A stretch of DNA of 32,886 nt from Pirellulaceae bacterium (GTDB lineage Bacteria; Planctomycetota; Planctomycetia; Pirellulales; Pirellulaceae). Where the stretch lies: the NCBI GenBank assembly GCA_026989685.1, contig JALSIV010000027.1, positions 1 through 32,886 of the forward strand, read 5' to 3'. Each line of letters starts with the position of its first letter. The first letter of the stretch is position 1. The notes under the pieces were generated by a model. It searched no databases. It saw nothing but the letters and a program-made list of their open reading frames with translations, and was not told where the DNA came from. Both the position numbers and the translations under genes were made by a program. Positions 16,518-23,907 of this stretch are shown here, piece after piece.

Positions 16518-18916
16518 GTGGGCCACGCAGCTCGTTTCTCTTGTTGGTTCTGTTTTCCGTCCGAGGACGCGGCAGGCGCCTGGCGCGATGCTGGCTTGGG
16601 CTGGGGCTGCTGTGCGCTGCCGGCGCGTATGCATGCTCACCGGCGCAGGCTCAACCGCCGACCGTGAAGGAATTGGCTCGCCGGTTGGAAACGGGGGACC
16701 GGGACGCGCGGCGCGAGGCGGCTCGCGAGTTGGCGGAACGAGGAAAGCAGGCTCGCGAGGCGCTGCCGCAATTGATCCGGGGAGTACGGGACCGCGATCC
16801 CCAGATATGGCATTTCAGCATCATGGCCATCGACCGCATCGGAGAAGAGGCGGCTCAAGCCGTCGATGTTCTCGTGAAGCAACTGAGTGCGTATCCACCT
16901 CAACGGCGTTACCGGGCGTCGGTGGCATTGGGGCACATCGGACGGCCGGCGATCGCGGCGCTGCAGACGGCTCTGAAGTCGCGCGACGCCAAGGTGCGAG
17001 CGGCAGCCGCCGATGCGCTGGGCGTGATGGAGTCGGAGGCGGCACCGGCGGTGGACCGATTGGCGCGGCTGCTGGAAGATTCCGAAGAAGCGGTTCGCCT
17101 TGCGGCGGCTCAGGCACTGGGAAAGATCGGCGGTCCGGCCGTCAATGCGGTCCAGCCCATGCTGGTCTCTTCCAAGCCGGAAGCTCGTGCGGCGGCCGCG
17201 GCTGCGGTCGGCTTTCTCGGAAAGGTGGAGCCCGCGGTCTCTGGCAGCCTGGCCGAGTTGGCCAAGGACGAATCGCCGCTCGTCCGAGCGGCCGCCTTGC
17301 AAGCGTTGGTGAAACTCCACGGCGTGTCGGCCAAACATGCCCCTCTGTTCGGTGACGCGCTGTTCGGCGAAGACGAAACCGTGCGCCGCGCCGCTTTCAA
17401 TGCCATCGCCGCGGCGCGTGACGTGCCGGACACTTTGCTGGCGACGATGATGCGAAAGGCGAAGACGGCCACCGAGGAAGTGCAACGCGATGTCGTGTTT
17501 CTGCTGGGGCGCCACGCTTCGCCTCGATCGGGCGCCGTCGATGTGCTGCTCCAGCTTGCCGAAAACAAACCGGCGTTGCGTGAGCCGGTGTTGCGCAGCC
17601 TGGTCCGGATGGGAAGTCCCGCCGTGCCGGCGTTGTTGGAAGCTCTGCAAGCACACCCGCAATCGGCCGATCTGCTGGTGGATGCGTTGGCGCAGATCGG
17701 CGGTGCGGCTCGCACGGCGCTGCTGCGCGCCGTGCGGTCCGATCAAGAGGCCGTTCGCGCCAGCGCGGTCATGGCATTGGGACGACTGCCGGTGGACTCG
17801 CGCACCCGCCAGTCGCTGATAGCCCGTCTCGAGGATTCCTCGGGGTTGGTGCGTGCTGCCGGAGTGACCGCATTGGCGGCCCAGGTTTCGCAAACGGACG
17901 GCGAATTGCGCGAGATGTTGCTCGGCCGCGTCGACGATGGCGATCCACGCGTCCGCTCCGCCGTCGCCACGGCACTGAGGAGACTGGAGAGTATCCGCCC
18001 GGAAGTACGGCAGGCGATGGCTCGGCTCCTGGCCGATTCGGACGTTGATGTGCGCCGCTGCGCTTTGGAGACGCTCGCTGACTGGCCGTTGCTATCGGAG
18101 GAGATCGTCTCGGCGTTGCAACAGTTGGCTCAGCGGAACGATCCGCGCATAGCCGTTCCTTTGCTGGCATTGGCGGTTCGCCATCGATCGCTGCTATCTG
18201 GATCCGACCGAGCGTGGCGCCGTGTGGCGCAAAGGGCGGCGCGCGGATCGTCGGCCAAAGGGCGCAAGGCGGCGGCCGCGTTTTGGGGAACCCTGTCGGC
18301 TCGCGATCAGACGGCTCAAAACGAACTGGCTCGACTGATCGGCGATCAGGACGAATCGGTGTCTCTGTCGGCTCTCAAGGCGATACCGAGGCTGTCCAAA
18401 GAATCGAACGTGCTGTGGCGTGCCGTCACGGACCGGATCCGGCAGGGAAGTAGCGCCCAGCGTTCGGCCGCCATTGGCCGCCTCGACCGACTGACCCGCT
18501 CGGTGGACAAACGAAAACGGATTTTGCTTGAGTTGATCGGCAGCGACGATTGGGCGGTCCGAGCCGAGGCGTGTCGAGCTTTGGGAGAGATGGGGCGCCA
18601 GGCCAAAGACGCCGTGCCGCAGTTGCTGGAACTGTTGCGGAGCGCGGATGACGAACAGGCGGCCCGGCGGGCGCTCCAGCAGATCGGAACGGCAGGCCCC
18701 GAGGCGGTACCGCTGCTGCGTGAGTTGCTGCGGGAACGGAATCCTCGGCGGCGAGCCTACGCCGTCTACCTGCTCGGGCGAGTCGAGCCGGCCCCTGTCG
18801 AGCTGTTGGATGAGCTGAAGAAGCTCAGGGGAAACAGGGGAGACGAGCGCTTCCGTCGGCTGCTCGAATCGACCATCCGCCGCATCGAACAGGCCGAATC
18901 CGCGGATGGTAGTTGA
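16514..18916 (+). CDS. Secreted HEAT-repeat protein
   Basis: An 800-residue protein made almost wholly of HEAT / PBS-lyase-type helical repeats from about residue 50 to the end. The recurring pattern is D..VR..AA.ALG.IG..A (for instance DAKVRAAAADALG, DSEEAVRLAAAQALGKIG, DDWAVRAEACRALGEMG). A hydrophobic N-terminal segment (about 24-46, ending SPAQAQ) looks like a signal peptide. HEAT solenoids bind proteins, and nothing in the sequence indicates catalysis. The start codon overlaps the DUF1552 stop by 4 bases, so it is translationally coupled to the cytochrome/DUF1552 pair and may scaffold that complex (inference). I did not count the repeats exactly; more than a dozen are visible. Confidence 0.88.
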
Positions 18917-19029
18917 CCGGTATCCAGAAAATGCTCTCGAGCCTGTAACAGCGCCTGCCGCACGCGCATGGTGCACGGGCTTTCGGTCGTCACCACCCCT
19001 ACAGCCTCCGGTCTCCCGCCTCCAGCCTG

Positions 19030-19044
19030 GCGGGCGCAGCCCGC
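19030..19044 (-). terminator. Hairpin just after the small membrane ORF
   Basis: A perfect GCGGGC-GCA-GCCCGC hairpin begins one base beyond the stop of the minus-strand small ORF. There is no T-rich run after it, so it would be an atypical terminator or an mRNA-end protector. Confidence 0.35.
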
Positions 19045-19045
19045 G

Positions 19046-19144
19046 TTAGGATTCGCGGGGTCCGAAAATCAAGTAGCCGACAACACCTACGAGAAACGTG
19101 AGGATGATCGTCAGCAGTATCAGGGCCATGAAGGCTCCGGCCAT
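19046..19144 (-). CDS. Small membrane protein, 32 aa (34 aa with the upstream ATG)
   Basis: A short frame reads MAGAFMALILLTIILTF, continues LVGVVGYLIFGPRES and stops. It is one hydrophobic helix (about residues 5-27) with a charged C-terminal end. GGAGGAG stands 7 bases before the ATG at 19144, one of the best ribosome binding sites in the window; a second in-frame ATG at 19150 would leave almost no spacing. The gene is divergent from the DUF1559-like gene, about 190 bases away. I do not recognise a family; single-helix peptides of this size are often small subunits or regulators of membrane complexes (inference). The strong ribosome site plus continuous hydrophobicity is the case for it being real. 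Confidence 0.6.
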   Translation of the reverse strand: MAGAFMALILLTIILTFLVGVVGYLIFGPRES

Positions 19145-19336
19145 TGGCATTCTCCTCCCAGGCTACAGTACGTGGATGGCAATCGGTCCCCTGTGAACTG
19201 GACAGCGTAGGCCGCCGGTCGCACCCAGGCAAGCAGGCTCCGCTTCCAGGGGATTGAAAGCGGCTCGGCAACCGGGCATATTGATGGAAGGGCGTGGCGG
19301 ACCACACATTCCGGCTCGAAGCGAGAGGAGACCGGC

Positions 19337-20380
19337 ATGGCGATTGACTTTTCTTGTCCGTATTGCGGTTGTCGAACTCAAGTTGCCGACCATTTCGCAG
19401 GGATGACCGGGAATTGCCGGCAGTGCGGCCAGGTGGTGACGATTCCCGCGATACCGGTGGATCCACTATCCCCGGTTCCCGCAGCGTCGGTTTCGGCGGG
19501 TTCCGCGAAGAAGGCGACCCCGGTCTGGCTGCTGGTGACCATCGGTGTCGTTGCGGCCGTGTTGGTGGGTGCGTCCTTGATAGGTATTACTTACTACGCC
19601 TATTCCGGCGGACCGAAAAAGAGCCGCGGTGTGGAGATTCCCGAGACGATGTATTCCGAAAACGTATCACGTTGCGGTGAACATATGCGTGCCGTGGCCG
19701 TGGCACTTGCCAAGTATCACGACGAATTCGGTTCCCTGCCACCGGCGGTAACGACCGATGCGTCCGGCCGAGCCATGCACAGTTGGCGGGTGTTGATCTT
19801 GCCGTACTTGGGCGACGAGGGGGCATCGCTGTACGAGCGTTACGACCTTTCGCAGCCCTGGGATTCCGCGAAGAACAAGCAACTGGCTGAGCGCATGCCC
19901 GAGGAGTTCCGGTGCCCCGATCAGCCCAAGAGTGAAAAGGGAAAGACTCGCTACCTGGCGATCGTCGGCAAGGGATGTGCTTGGGAAAAGGACCGTTGCA
20001 TTAAGATCAAGGATGTGAAGGACACACCGAGTTGGACGTTGTTGGTCGTCGAATCGATGAAGGCCGTGCCGTGGACGCAACCGGTGGATCTCGATTACCG
20101 GCGGCTGAAGGAGGACGTGGGCGACGGCAGGGAGGCGGTGGGCAGTCTGCACCTCGAGGCCGGCGCTACGGTGGCCCTGATGGACTGGCGTGTGGACCTC
20201 GTCAGGGCGGGGGAGTTCAGCCATTTGATCATCCGTGAAGCGGCTCAAATCGCCGACGGCGATTCCCAGATGAAGGCGGAACAGCGAGCGTACGCGGCAG
20301 AGAGAATGCGCGAGTGGGACGAGTTGGAACGGAACGATCCGGATTCCTTCATGGACGATCCGGAGGATGAGGACTACTGA
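19337..20380 (+). CDS. Zinc-ribbon DUF1559-like membrane protein
   Basis: A 347-residue protein. The N-terminus is a zinc ribbon (Cys7, Cys10, Cys27, Cys30), followed by a Pro/Ala/Ser linker and one membrane helix (about 62-86). The remainder resembles DUF1559, the large planctomycete family: AVALAKYHDEFGSLPPAV, SWRVLILPYLGDE, LYERYDLSQPWDS, EEFRCPDQ. It ends in an acidic tail. Ordinary DUF1559 proteins start with a type IV prepilin signal; here that is replaced by the cytoplasmic zinc ribbon and an ordinary helix, so it should be a membrane protein with the DUF1559 part outside. The ATG has AGAGGAG 6 bases upstream. Function is unknown. It ends 7 bases from the convergent rsmF-like gene. Confidence 0.8.
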   Translation: MAIDFSCPYCGCRTQVADHFAGMTGNCRQCGQVVTIPAIPVDPLSPVPAASVSAGSAKKATPVWLLVTIGVVAAVLVGASLIGITYYAYSGGPKKSRGVEIPETMYSENVSRCGEHMRAVAVALAKYHDEFGSLPPAVTTDASGRAMHSWRVLILPYLGDEGASLYERYDLSQPWDSAKNKQLAERMPEEFRCPDQPKSEKGKTRYLAIVGKGCAWEKDRCIKIKDVKDTPSWTLLVVESMKAVPWTQPVDLDYRRLKEDVGDGREAVGSLHLEAGATVALMDWRVDLVRAGEFSHLIIREAAQIADGDSQMKAEQRAYAAERMREWDELERNDPDSFMDDPEDEDY

Positions 20381-20387
20381 CCGCCGA

Positions 20388-21737
20388 TCAGGTCTTGCTT
20401 GGTTCGGTATCGATCACATGAGCCAACCGCGCCGTCTTGGGGAGCCGGTTCTTGCCTCGGTTGCGACTTCCTTTGATCCATCCCAGGGATTTGCCGTGCC
20501 AACAGGCTACCGACCAGCCGTCGGGGACCGCCCCTAGTTCTTCGCCGCGAAGGTAGCGGGCGGACTGAGCGTCGTCGAGTTCCAGTGTCTGATAGGGCGT
20601 CCATCTCGGGTCATCGCGGAGGGCGAGGGCGTGGGAAGGGAACCAACTTCGCCCGCGGCGATGGGCGATCTCGGGGCCCCGCCATGAAGTCTTCTCCAGA
20701 ATCGGCGGCCGGTTCGAGCAGGTGGCGAAGACGGCGTCCCGACTTTCCCACACGTCGGACGACACCAATAAGCCGCACGAAGCGAGTCCCAGCGGTTCCA
20801 GGACATTGCCGCCGCCGGCGCAGCCGGCGGGGGTGGCGGGGGAATGGTGCCGGCCCGTCGACGGGACCGCTTTGCGGCGCAGCCGAACGGCGAACGCTCC
20901 CGCACATCGGTCGCGGTGAGGCCACAGACGATACGATCCAGGAAGCAGCGGAGACTGCCACGGCTCGAGGTGGCGTTGCGGTTCGATTTCCCAGTGGCCA
21001 TTTGTCAAGAAAGCGATGATGCAGTCTTCGTTCTCTTCTGGTGCAAACGTGCAGGTGGAATAGACGAGTCGCCCGCCGGGGCGAACCAGCCGGGCGGCTT
21101 CCCGCAAGATACGGGCTTGCCGAGCCGCACACAGATGGATGGTGGAGGGGTGGAATGCGGTTGTCGTTTGCCGCTGTCTCGCCCACAGCGACTGGCCGCT
21201 GCAGGGAACATCGAGCAGCAGCGCGTCGAACGCGCCGGCCAGTGTCGCCAGCTTCGAAATATCGGTGCCGGTAAGCACGAATCGAGGAGAACCCTGGCGG
21301 GCCAAGTTGAGTTGGAGGGCTCCCACTCGTTTACGTATCGGTTCGTTGACCAAGAGGAATCCGTCCGGCCCCAGGCGGTCGAGGATGGCGGTGGCCTTGC
21401 CGCCGGGTGCGGCGCACAGATCGGCGACGATCTCGTTGTCGGCGATGTCCAGCAACGAGATCGCCAGGGTGGAGCCGGCATCTTGGATGTAGTAGTCGCC
21501 GGCGGCAAAGTGTCGAGTGGCGCCCGGTCGAAACGGTTCACGCCACCAGAAGGCATCCGTATGCCAGGGAACAGGTTGGAGATGGAAGGGAAGCTGCTCT
21601 CGGAGGGTCTTGCGTTGCAGCCGGATCGCCGGTGGAGCCGGCGTGTTGAGATGGTGGGCGAAGGCTTCTCGTTCCGAGGCCGACCAACCGAACAGATGAC
21701 GGTATCGGTCGATGGCGGCCTCGATCACGGCGTCCAC
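20388..21737 (-). CDS. rsmF: RsmF/RsmB-type rRNA (cytosine-C5) methyltransferase
   Basis: A 449-residue SAM-dependent m5C RNA methyltransferase of the NOL1/NOP2/Sun family. The SAM-binding loop is LCAAPGGKA (residues 107-115), the catalytic pair is Cys179 in DVPCSG and Cys229 in YSTCTF. The C-terminal part (about 300-449), ending in GWIKGSRNRGKNRLPK, resembles the extra RNA-binding domain of E. coli RsmF, which methylates C1407 of 16S rRNA. I therefore favour RsmF over RsmB; the exact target is not provable from sequence. It is the last gene of a minus-strand set with HIT and Trm112-like genes (56-base gap to HIT). Confidence 0.87.
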   Translation of the reverse strand: MDAVIEAAIDRYRHLFGWSASEREAFAHHLNTPAPPAIRLQRKTLREQLPFHLQPVPWHTDAFWWREPFRPGATRHFAAGDYYIQDAGSTLAISLLDIADNEIVADLCAAPGGKATAILDRLGPDGFLLVNEPIRKRVGALQLNLARQGSPRFVLTGTDISKLATLAGAFDALLLDVPCSGQSLWARQRQTTTAFHPSTIHLCAARQARILREAARLVRPGGRLVYSTCTFAPEENEDCIIAFLTNGHWEIEPQRHLEPWQSPLLPGSYRLWPHRDRCAGAFAVRLRRKAVPSTGRHHSPATPAGCAGGGNVLEPLGLASCGLLVSSDVWESRDAVFATCSNRPPILEKTSWRGPEIAHRRGRSWFPSHALALRDDPRWTPYQTLELDDAQSARYLRGEELGAVPDGWSVACWHGKSLGWIKGSRNRGKNRLPKTARLAHVIDTEPSKT

Positions 21738-21793
21738 GGCGGTTCTCTGCGAGTTGATGAGAGAGCGGATCGGTTACGGCTCATTTGGCCGGA

Positions 21794-22162
21794 TCAACCC
21801 GGCGGCCAGGAAAGATCGCGGCCGCCCAGGAGGTGCAGGTGCAAATGAGGGACTTCCTGGCCGCCCTGCCGCCCGCAGTTGATGACGACGCGGTAGCCTT
21901 GTTGCAGGCCTTCACGACGAGCCAGTTCGGCAGCGGCAACGAGCAGACGCCCTAGCAACTCCTGATGGGACGCATCGACATCGGCCAGCGATGGAAGCGG
22001 AGTCTTGGGGATGACCAGCAGGTGGACGGGAGCTTGCGGCTGGATGTCTCGAAAAGCGAGCACCTGATCGGTTTCGTAGACGATGTCCGCCGGGATCTCG
22101 CGATCGATGATCCGCTGAAAGATGTTCTTTTCGCTGGACTCATTCACCGGTCGAGTCCTCAT
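21794..22162 (-). CDS. HIT-family nucleotide hydrolase (HINT type)
   Basis: A 122-residue protein with the HINT branch hallmarks: NIFQRIIDREIPADIVYE at the N-terminus, a conserved core around VIPKTPLPSL, and the histidine triad HLHLH (His106, 108, 110) followed by LLGG. These enzymes hydrolyse purine nucleoside phosphoramidates and aminoacyl-adenylates. The ATG at 22162 lies 23 bases inside the Trm112-like gene. An in-frame GTG at 22147 would give the more usual short N-terminus (MNESSEKNIF) and an 8-base overlap. Either way the two genes overlap and are probably coupled. Confidence 0.9.
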   Translation of the reverse strand: MRTRPVNESSEKNIFQRIIDREIPADIVYETDQVLAFRDIQPQAPVHLLVIPKTPLPSLADVDASHQELLGRLLVAAAELARREGLQQGYRVVINCGRQGGQEVPHLHLHLLGGRDLSWPPG

Positions 22163-22427
22163 TCGGGGCGGACGGGGGAACTTCGCCGATCACGATGGCA
22201 TCGTCGGGGATCAGGTTGGGGATCTGATCGATGATCGGATAGAGCAGTGACTGCGACTGATTGACCAATCCCGCCTCGACCGGATCGGAGACTGTCGTGC
22301 CGGCTCGCGTCTGAAGTTCACCGGCTGCGATCCGCTGGTTCACCGACGCCAGCAATGTCTTGTCGGCAGGGGTCAGCGGAGAGTGGGTGACGGGACAACG
22401 GAGAATCTCCATGACCCAGTCTTGCAT
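22140..22427 (-). CDS. Trm112-like protein (UPF0434/YcaR-related)
   Basis: A 95-residue protein with the Trm112 fold signature: MEILRCPVTHSPL at the N-terminus and EAGLVNQSQSLLYPIIDQIPNL, IPDDAI near the end. A roughly 30-residue insert lies between the two blocks, which I recognise as usual for planctomycete members. Only one cysteine of the ancestral zinc site remains (Cys11). In archaea and eukaryotes Trm112 activates methyltransferases; a link to the RsmF-like enzyme two genes downstream is an inference. ATG 22427 has AAGGA 8 bases upstream. The frame runs open further upstream but there it reads through the 81-bp repeat, so the longer start is rejected. Confidence 0.85.
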   Translation of the reverse strand: MQDWVMEILRCPVTHSPLTPADKTLLASVNQRIAAGELQTRAGTTVSDPVEAGLVNQSQSLLYPIIDQIPNLIPDDAIVIGEVPPSAPNEDSTGE

Positions 22428-22461
22428 GGTGTCGATCCTTGTGAAGGAGAGGGAAGATCTT

Positions 22462-22542
22462 AAAGCCTGTAACAAAAACCGCCGCGCCGCTTTCTGGCCT
22501 GGGCGTGTTGCTTGCAGCATGAAGTCTTTGTGACAGACTCTT
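22462..22542 (-). repeat. 81-bp repeat, third copy, inverted
   Basis: Read on the minus strand this is the same 81-base unit as at 5619-5780, starting AAGAGTCTGTCACAAAGAC and ending GTTACAGGCTTT. Its ends form a clearer terminal inverted repeat than the other copies: about 16 of 19 positions pair with one gap. It sits 34 bases upstream of the Trm112-like ATG, downstream of a possible promoter, so it would be transcribed as part of the mRNA leader. Confidence 0.85.
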
Positions 22543-22566
22543 AACGTCAACGTCGCGATCGAGCGC

Positions 22567-22595
22567 AGTATAGCAAGCGCCGCGGATCGGTTGCC
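22567..22595 (-). promoter_or_regulatory. Possible promoter of the Trm112-HIT-rsmF set
   Basis: On the minus strand, GGCAAC (22595-22590), a 17-base spacer and TATACT (22572-22567). The -10 box is good, the -35 weak. A transcript from here would carry the 81-bp repeat in a leader of about 130 bases. Confidence 0.35.
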
Positions 22596-22623
22596 ACGGG
22601 GGTGGTTCGTCGCCACGACCGTT

Positions 22624-22944
22624 TTAGTGGGCTGTGGTGCCTCGCGCCGGCTTTTGCGTGCGCCGTCGTCGTCGCTTGGGAGCGGCCGGGGTGCCCCACT
22701 CCTTGGTTAGCGTTTCGAACACCTCGGGAGATTCGTAGCGGACAATCCCCTGTTCGTCCGACATGGGGCCGATCAGGCCGCGGAACACGGGGAGACCTCG
22801 CAGGGACAAATTGGTGCTGCAGTCATCGACGCCGATCTGGGTATGCGTCTTGAGCAGGTACTCCTGCGAGGGGTAATCCTTGGTGCGAATGGTCCCGTCG
22901 CTCGCTCGGGTGACGACACGAAAAGTCTGCTGTTTTTTCGCCAT
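22624..22944 (-). CDS. Conserved-looking 106-aa protein with Arg-rich tail, function unknown
   Basis: I do not recognise this family. The first 80 residues look like a small soluble domain (QTFRVVTRASDGTIRTKDY, THTQIGVDDCSTNLSLRGL, GIVRYESPEVFETL). The last 25 form a basic, Pro-containing tail with PKRRRRRTQK, suitable for binding nucleic acid or ribosomes. The start is well supported: GAGGAG lies 5 bases before the ATG. It is followed, in the same direction, by the repeat and the Trm112-HIT-rsmF genes, but a gap of about 200 bases with its own possible promoter suggests it is a separate unit. The strong ribosome site is the main evidence that it is translated. Confidence 0.65.
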   Translation of the reverse strand: MAKKQQTFRVVTRASDGTIRTKDYPSQEYLLKTHTQIGVDDCSTNLSLRGLPVFRGLIGPMSDEQGIVRYESPEVFETLTKEWGTPAAPKRRRRRTQKPARGTTAH

Positions 22945-23183
22945 CTTTGCTCCTCGCCCATTGACACGTCCAACGTCTTCCGAACTCCGTACCCGTTATC
23001 GTTATCGTCGGCCCGGCAGTCCCGGTTTGACCGGAAGGTCTCGGGCGGTCACAGGGGGAGCGACCGGTTCATCTGTCAGATCATGCGCCGCGGGAAGGGT
23101 CGCTACAGGCGGACCGGTCTGTTCGCTGGCGGGGCGGGTTGCTAAAATAGAGGATCAAGCCGCAGCCGAGCGGCGATGACTTT

Positions 23184-23266
23184 GGAGGGTATCCGAATTG
23201 GTGAGGAGGTTGATTCGAAATCAACTGCCCCGTATGGGGTTGCGGGTTCGAGTCCCGTGCCCTCCG
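23184..23266 (+). tRNA. tRNA-Ser(CGA), unusual cloverleaf
   Basis: Acceptor GGAGGGT (23184-23190) pairs with GCCCTCC (23259-23265), with discriminator G23266 and no encoded CCA. The D arm is TCC/GGA (23192-23194, 23205-23207) with GG in the loop. The anticodon arm is GTTGA/TCAAC around loop TTCGAAA, anticodon CGA at 23216-23218, reading UCG. The long variable arm is CCCC-GTAT-GGGG, which with the anticodon makes it a class II serine tRNA. The T loop is TTCGAGT with a GCGGG/CCCGT stem. Only one base (A23191) separates acceptor and D stems instead of two. That base can pair with T23258, giving an 8-bp acceptor and 4-bp T stem. A TAAAAT box at 23143-23148 may be its -10. Confidence 0.88.
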
Positions 23267-23680
23267 CTTTACCTGGTAAAGACTTGCGTCACGAGGCATA
23301 TTTCACGGCCAACGCACCTGTCCCGGCAAACGTCCCGAAATATGCAGGTTGTTCGCTGGCGCTGTTCGGTGACGCGCCCAGCGTCATGTAGCTCGGACCC
23401 GCGGGCCCTTTATTGATTGAGGGTACACGGTGAGTTTTCGGCAAGCGTGGGGTCCTGGTGAGAATGGTCGTTTCGAGTGTCGGGAGGGATCTGTCGCCGT
23501 TTCTCGGCTCGAACGGAGCGGGTGATCGGTGGCAACCCTCGTCGGCAACCAGTCGGCACGACCCTCGTCGACCGCCGGACTGCCCGTATTGTAGATGCTG
23601 GCGACCGGTCCAGTACCGGGTGGTTCGATGAACCTGCCGGGGCGCTACCAAGTCGGCTTCCATCGCCCACCGCTGCATAC

Positions 23681-23721
23681 GAGGGCTGAGGCCCTCGAGC
23701 CGCCGCTCAGCGAGCGGCGGC
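23681..23721. terminator. Two adjacent GC-rich hairpins
   Basis: GAGGGC-TGAG-GCCCTC (23681-23696) is followed almost at once by a 10-bp stem GCCGCCGCTC-AGC-GAGCGGCGGC (23699-23721). No T run follows on either strand. They could stop transcription coming from the tRNA side before the DUF1549 promoter, or be a structured RNA; the role is uncertain. Confidence 0.4.
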
Positions 23722-23804
23722 GTACCGGGTAAGGCGACCACACCGCTTACTCATTTTCTGTGGGACTACGCGCTTGTCGAGAACTCGCAAGAGCGTGAAA
23801 ACGA

Positions 23805-23834
23805 TTGACAAGGCAGCTCGACTCGCTCGATAAT
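23805..23834 (+). promoter_or_regulatory. Sigma70-type promoter of the DUF1549/DUF1501 operon
   Basis: A perfect TTGACA (23805-23810), an 18-base spacer, and GATAAT (23829-23834), about 75 bases upstream of the chosen start of the DUF1549 gene. Its position also argues against the ATG at 23833, which would overlap the -10 box. Confidence 0.65.
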
Positions 23835-23907
23835 GCATCCTTGGTGCCGGGCGGTTTCGCGCGGGACGATTGCGCACAGCCTGAAGATTCGTGAATGGTT
23901 GCTTGTG

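Larger units (their letters stand above)
23267..23907. other. Intergenic region of about 640 bases, no gene recognised
   Basis: Directly after the tRNA is a small inverted repeat CTTTACC-T-GGTAAAG (23267-23281). The rest has open frames on both strands without ribosome sites or motifs, two strong hairpins (23681-23721) and, near the right end, a promoter (23805-23834). I saw no integrase, no duplicated tRNA 3' end and no transposase, so there is no sign of an integrated element. Confidence 0.5.

Noticed and set aside
18942-18970. Possible degenerate fourth copy of the 81-bp repeat
   Set aside because: Only one end matches (11 identical bases plus GC-rich similarity); the opposite end is not found 81 bases away. 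It may be a remnant or chance.
22428-22616. Extended N-terminus for the Trm112-like protein
   Set aside because: The extra residues are translated repeat and leader DNA, with no family match, while the internal ATG has a good ribosome site.
23184-23907. Integrated element at the tRNA-Ser gene
   Set aside because: There is no integrase, no repeated tRNA 3' segment, and the downstream operon is ordinary planctomycete chromosome.
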